Source of the DNA: Aestuariimicrobium kwangyangense DSM 21549
Lineage (GTDB): Bacteria; Actinomycetota; Actinomycetes; Propionibacteriales; Propionibacteriaceae
Assembly (NCBI RefSeq): GCF_000421525.1
Contig: NZ_ATXE01000001.1
Span: forward strand, 310,001 to 374,000
Length of the DNA: 64,000 bases
Direction: 5' to 3'
Part shown: positions 61,124-64,000 of the stretch, piece after piece
Layout: each line of letters starts with the position of its first letter
Numbering within the stretch: position 1 is the stretch's first letter
Notes under the pieces: model-generated
Told to the model about the DNA's origin: nothing
Databases searched by the model: none
Seen by the model: only the letters and a program-made list of their open reading frames with translations
Made by a program: the position numbers and the translations under genes

Positions 61124-63498
61124 AGAACCTCTCCGGATGGTGGAAACTCGCCGCCGCCGTGCTCGTGCCGCTGCTCGTGGCGGCAGCCTTCCTGGCCGGG
61201 TCGTGGAACGCCGAGCACCGCACCGCCAACGTGCAGGCCGCGATCGTCAACAACGACCAGGCCGTCACCCTCAACGGGCAGATCGTGCCGCTGGGTCGCC
61301 AACTCGCCGTCGCCATGGCCGAACGAAAGGGCGAGAACGTCACCTGGACGCTCACCGACACCTCCGGGGCGCAGCAGGGACTGACGTCCGGCGACTTCGC
61401 CGCAGTGGTGACCATCCCGAAGAACTTCTCGACCGCGGCCACGGGCTTCTCGAGGAACGGCGACTCCGGCCAACAGGCCACCATCGACGTGCGGACGAGC
61501 CCGGCCGCCGGGGTCAGTGACGCAGCCGTCGCCCAACAGATCGCCGCCATCGCAGCCGACACCCTCAACCGCCAGCTGACCAGCACCTACCTCACCAACA
61601 TCTACGTCGGCTTCAACGAGATGGGCAGCCAGTTCGTCACCCTCGCCGACGGCGCGAAGCAGCTCGACACCGGCGCCACCGCCCTCTCCTCCGGAACCAC
61701 GCAGGCCTCCGACGGGGTCAACCAGCTCAACACCGGTGTGCAGCAGCTCAACTCCGGTGCCAACCAGCTCGGTGCCGGCGTGCAACCACTCAAGGACGGT
61801 GGCGCCCAGCTCACCGCGGGTGGCGCGCAGCTGGTGCAGGGCGGCAGCCAGCTGACCAGCGGTTCGTCCCAGCTCAGCGGCGGCGCCCAACAGCTCGCCA
61901 CCGGGGTCAGGCAGTACGCCGACGGCACCAGCCGCTACGTCGACGGGGTCAGCCAGCTCTCCGGTGGACTCACGCAGCTGCAGCAGGGTCTCGCGAAGAG
62001 CTCCTCGTCGGAACTGTCGACCCAGCTCGACCAATTGGCCGCGGGCGGCGACAGTCTGGCCACCGGCGCCCAGCAGCTCTCCGGCGGCATCCAGACCTAC
62101 CAGGCCGCACTCGGGAAGCTCAAGCAACAGCCCGCGCCCGTGCCCACGACCATCCCGGGGTCCGACCAGGTGCTGGCGGGGTGTCTGGCACAGGGTGGCA
62201 CGGAGACCACCTGTGCCCCGGTCGTCGCCGCCTACGAACAGGGGTTCACCGCTGGCATGACCGGAGGCTGGCAGGCCGGGCTGACCGCCGCCGAGCAGGG
62301 AGTGACGGGAGCGGGTGACCCCTCGGCCTCGTTGGTCGGCGGTGCTGCAGGTCTGGCAACCGGGGCCGGGAAGCTCTCGACGGGGCTCGACCAGTTGGCC
62401 ACCCAACTTCCCCAGCAACTGGCCGCCCAGCAGGGCCAGCTGACCACGGCGGTCGACCAGTTGGCCTCCGGTGCCCAGCAACTGTCGAGCTCGGGTCAAG
62501 GCCTCAAGAGCGGCGGGACGAAGCTCGCTGCCGGGGCCGACCAGCTCTCGTCCGGTGCGGGCAGCTACACCACGGGAGTGGCCCAGTACACGACCGGCGT
62601 CGGCACCTACGTCACCGGCGTGGGCACCTATGCCGACGGTGTCGACCAGTTCGCGGACGGCACCTCGAAGGTCGTCGCGGGCGTCAACCAGGTGGCCGCC
62701 AACACCCCTGCGCTGGCCTCGGGCATGAGCCAGCTCTCGTCTGGGGCTGACAAGCTCGCCGAAGGTGTGGGGGCGTTCTCCGACGGCATCAACGCCGGCA
62801 AGGCCAAGGTGCCCAGCTACTCGCCACAGCAGCGGGAGAACCTGTCGACCGTCGCCACCCGTCCCGTGCAGAACCCCACCGAGGGGCCGGTGGGAGCCTC
62901 GGTCGTGCCGCTGACCATCGCGGTGGTGGCGATCGGTCTGTGGTTGGGTGCACTGGTGCTGAGCTGGGTGCGGGCCACACCCCCCACCCTCGGTTCGGGC
63001 GGTGCGCTCGGGTCGACGCGTTCGAGTGCGATCCTGCTGGGCCGCGCGCTGCTCCCGGGCCTGCTCTTCGCCGCCGTCGAGGCGGTGGTGCTGGGCGCCC
63101 TCGGGGCGAGCGTGATGCATCTGTCGTGGACGACCTCGCTGAGGTGGACCGCACTGGTGGGTCTGGTGGCCGTGGCGTTCGTCCTCGTCAACCACGCACT
63201 GGGTGCGTGGCTCGGTGTGCTCGGCCGTGTGCTGGCCATCGTGGCGGTCACCGCCGCGGCGGCTGTGTCGGTGACGGCCGCCGTGCCCGGCGTCTTCAGC
63301 TGGGTGCACGGTGTCACCCCGCTCGCACCCGCCCTGACGGGACTGCGTGACGTGGTGGCCGGTGAGTCGCCGGTCGCCGCGGTGGGGGCCCTGCTGGCCT
63401 GGGGACTGGTCGCGTTCGTCGCCAGCTTCCTGGCTGTGGCCCGGCAACGTTCGTTGACGGTCAAGCAGTACCTGGCGCTGCACCCGGCGGCCGCCTGA
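61120..63498 (+). CDS. YhgE/Pip domain-containing membrane protein
   Basis: A 792-residue protein of the YhgE/Pip type (ABC-2-like membrane protein). An N-terminal helix (LAAAVLVPLLVAAAFLAGSW) precedes a soluble domain with AAIVNNDQAVTLNGQIVPLG, then a long stretch of QL-x-x-G repeats (residues about 180-280 and 410-560), probably an extended extracytoplasmic coil. The C-terminus has about five helices (GASVVPLTIAVVAIGLWLGALVLSW to the end). Relatives include ESAT-6 secretion accessory YueB and phage-infection proteins. It is coupled to the MMPL gene by an ATGA overlap and probably controlled by the same TetR. Confidence 0.9.
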   Translation: MKNLSGWWKLAAAVLVPLLVAAAFLAGSWNAEHRTANVQAAIVNNDQAVTLNGQIVPLGRQLAVAMAERKGENVTWTLTDTSGAQQGLTSGDFAAVVTIPKNFSTAATGFSRNGDSGQQATIDVRTSPAAGVSDAAVAQQIAAIAADTLNRQLTSTYLTNIYVGFNEMGSQFVTLADGAKQLDTGATALSSGTTQASDGVNQLNTGVQQLNSGANQLGAGVQPLKDGGAQLTAGGAQLVQGGSQLTSGSSQLSGGAQQLATGVRQYADGTSRYVDGVSQLSGGLTQLQQGLAKSSSSELSTQLDQLAAGGDSLATGAQQLSGGIQTYQAALGKLKQQPAPVPTTIPGSDQVLAGCLAQGGTETTCAPVVAAYEQGFTAGMTGGWQAGLTAAEQGVTGAGDPSASLVGGAAGLATGAGKLSTGLDQLATQLPQQLAAQQGQLTTAVDQLASGAQQLSSSGQGLKSGGTKLAAGADQLSSGAGSYTTGVAQYTTGVGTYVTGVGTYADGVDQFADGTSKVVAGVNQVAANTPALASGMSQLSSGADKLAEGVGAFSDGINAGKAKVPSYSPQQRENLSTVATRPVQNPTEGPVGASVVPLTIAVVAIGLWLGALVLSWVRATPPTLGSGGALGSTRSSAILLGRALLPGLLFAAVEAVVLGALGASVMHLSWTTSLRWTALVGLVAVAFVLVNHALGAWLGVLGRVLAIVAVTAAAAVSVTAAVPGVFSWVHGVTPLAPALTGLRDVVAGESPVAAVGALLAWGLVAFVASFLAVARQRSLTVKQYLALHPAAA

Positions 63499-63538
63499 CC
63501 GACGTCTTGCCCCGTCTGACCGACCCCGACCGACGTCG

Positions 63539-64000
63539 TCAGGTCACGTCGATGAAGCCGCGGGCACCGCGCTCGGCGTCGACGAAGGCGTGGCTGACGA
63601 AGGTGTAGCGCCCCGGTTCGGGGAACACCAGTTCCACGAACCCACCCTGGGCGGCAGACAGGTCGAGTGCCTGAGCTCCACCCCCGGCCGACGTCGAGGG
63701 ACGCAGCAGGTAGGCGCCCTCCTTGTAGACGGTGTCGAACTGGCCGCCGACCACATGGAAGCTGATGCCCCGGCTGGGGCCCGCCGCCAGCAACCACAAC
63801 CGGACGCGCTGCCCGGTGCGGGCGGTGAGGGGTGCATGCACGTACTGGTTCGCGTGCCCGTTCCACAGCACCAGGCTCGGCTGCTCGGAGGCGATGGCGT
63901 CGGTCGAGACGTCACGGATGCCCTCGGCATCGGGGCCGGTCAGATAGGTCTCGCTGGCCACCAACAGGTACTCCAGGTCGGCGGGGGCGAGATCGTCCGG
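63539..64000 (-). CDS. Multicopper oxidase / nitrite-reductase-like protein (3' part)
   Basis: Only the C-terminal 150 or so residues are in the window; the frame is open to the right edge, so the start is outside. The cupredoxin fold shows as LVLWNGHANQYVHAPLTARTGQRVRLWLLAAGPSRGISFHVVG and GGFVELVFPEPGRYTFVSHAFVDAERGARGFIDV. His in SFHVVGG and His in SHAFVDAERGARG correspond to copper ligands of type-3 multicopper oxidase and NirK-like domains. Whether it is a nitrite reductase or a laccase-type enzyme cannot be decided from this part. Confidence 0.8.
   Translation of the reverse strand, partial: PDDLAPADLEYLLVASETYLTGPDAEGIRDVSTDAIASEQPSLVLWNGHANQYVHAPLTARTGQRVRLWLLAAGPSRGISFHVVGGQFDTVYKEGAYLLRPSTSAGGGAQALDLSAAQGGFVELVFPEPGRYTFVSHAFVDAERGARGFIDVT

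Noticed and set aside
60376-63483. A 1035-codon open frame on the minus strand opposite the YhgE/Pip gene
   Set aside because: It is the antisense shadow of a GC-rich gene: its product is low-complexity and Gly/Arg/His-rich, with no domain, while the plus strand has clear motifs and an ATGA overlap.

Overview
The window is GC-rich, densely coded actinobacterial chromosome. The support comes from very strong GC bias at third codon positions, actinobacterial families (RskA/SigK, a DLW-39-like peptide, actinobacterial Tad genes, YhgE/Pip with MMPL) and many genes whose start codon lies 6-7 nt after a TANNNT box, as in leaderless transcription. Gene content fits Propionibacteriales, perhaps Propionibacteriaceae, but this is inference. 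I found no rRNA, tRNA, insertion sequence, prophage or CRISPR array.

Layout. 0.2-16.7 kb: metabolism and envelope genes (radical SAM maturase, UppP, MFS and MATE transporters, two aldo/keto reductases, SRPBCC protein, lipid kinase, double-ACT protein, DedA, a complete myo-inositol oxygenase, malic enzyme, H+-pyrophosphatase, DUF2332). 16.8-22.3 kb: carbohydrate region (GH29 fucosidase-like, sugar TIM-barrel protein, LacI regulator, GH43 lipoprotein, phosphotransferase). 22.5-26 kb: a 1175-residue M6-like metalloprotease with no visible signal peptide and a hairpin-rich leader. 26-27.3 kb: radical SAM/SPASM enzyme behind a palindromic operator.

27.5-30.5 kb: surface-protein regulon on the minus strand (CHRD-like protein, class F sortase, SigK-type ECF sigma factor, RskA-type anti-sigma factor) with a SigK-like promoter at its head. 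30.7-39.5 kb: Tad/Flp pilus operon (SAF protein, CpaE-like ATPase, TadA, TadB, TadC, pilin, two TadE-like proteins, LysM-BTAD membrane protein), mostly coupled by 1-4 nt overlaps. 39.6-50.6 kb: MFS transporter, small unknown protein, LPxTG DUF4397 protein divergent from a CarH/LitR-type B12 photoreceptor regulator, MacB-like ABC exporter, Gfo/Idh oxidoreductase and a two-component system. 50.8-57.4 kb: unknown 624-residue protein, DLW-39-like peptide, GalE and a sugar/cyclitol operon (two Gfo/Idh oxidoreductases and a TIM-barrel isomerase). 57.5-64 kb: TetR regulator divergent from MMPL and YhgE/Pip export genes, then the 3' part of a multicopper oxidase gene.

Three signals stand out beyond the genes. 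The 7-mer TCGTCCG/CGGACGA is about tenfold more frequent than base composition predicts and is often written with unusual codons. A promoter grammar of TANNNT plus 6-7 nt plus start codon recurs at 14 genes. A palindromic intergenic element occurs in two related copies (about 11.18-11.25 kb and 39.50-39.56 kb).
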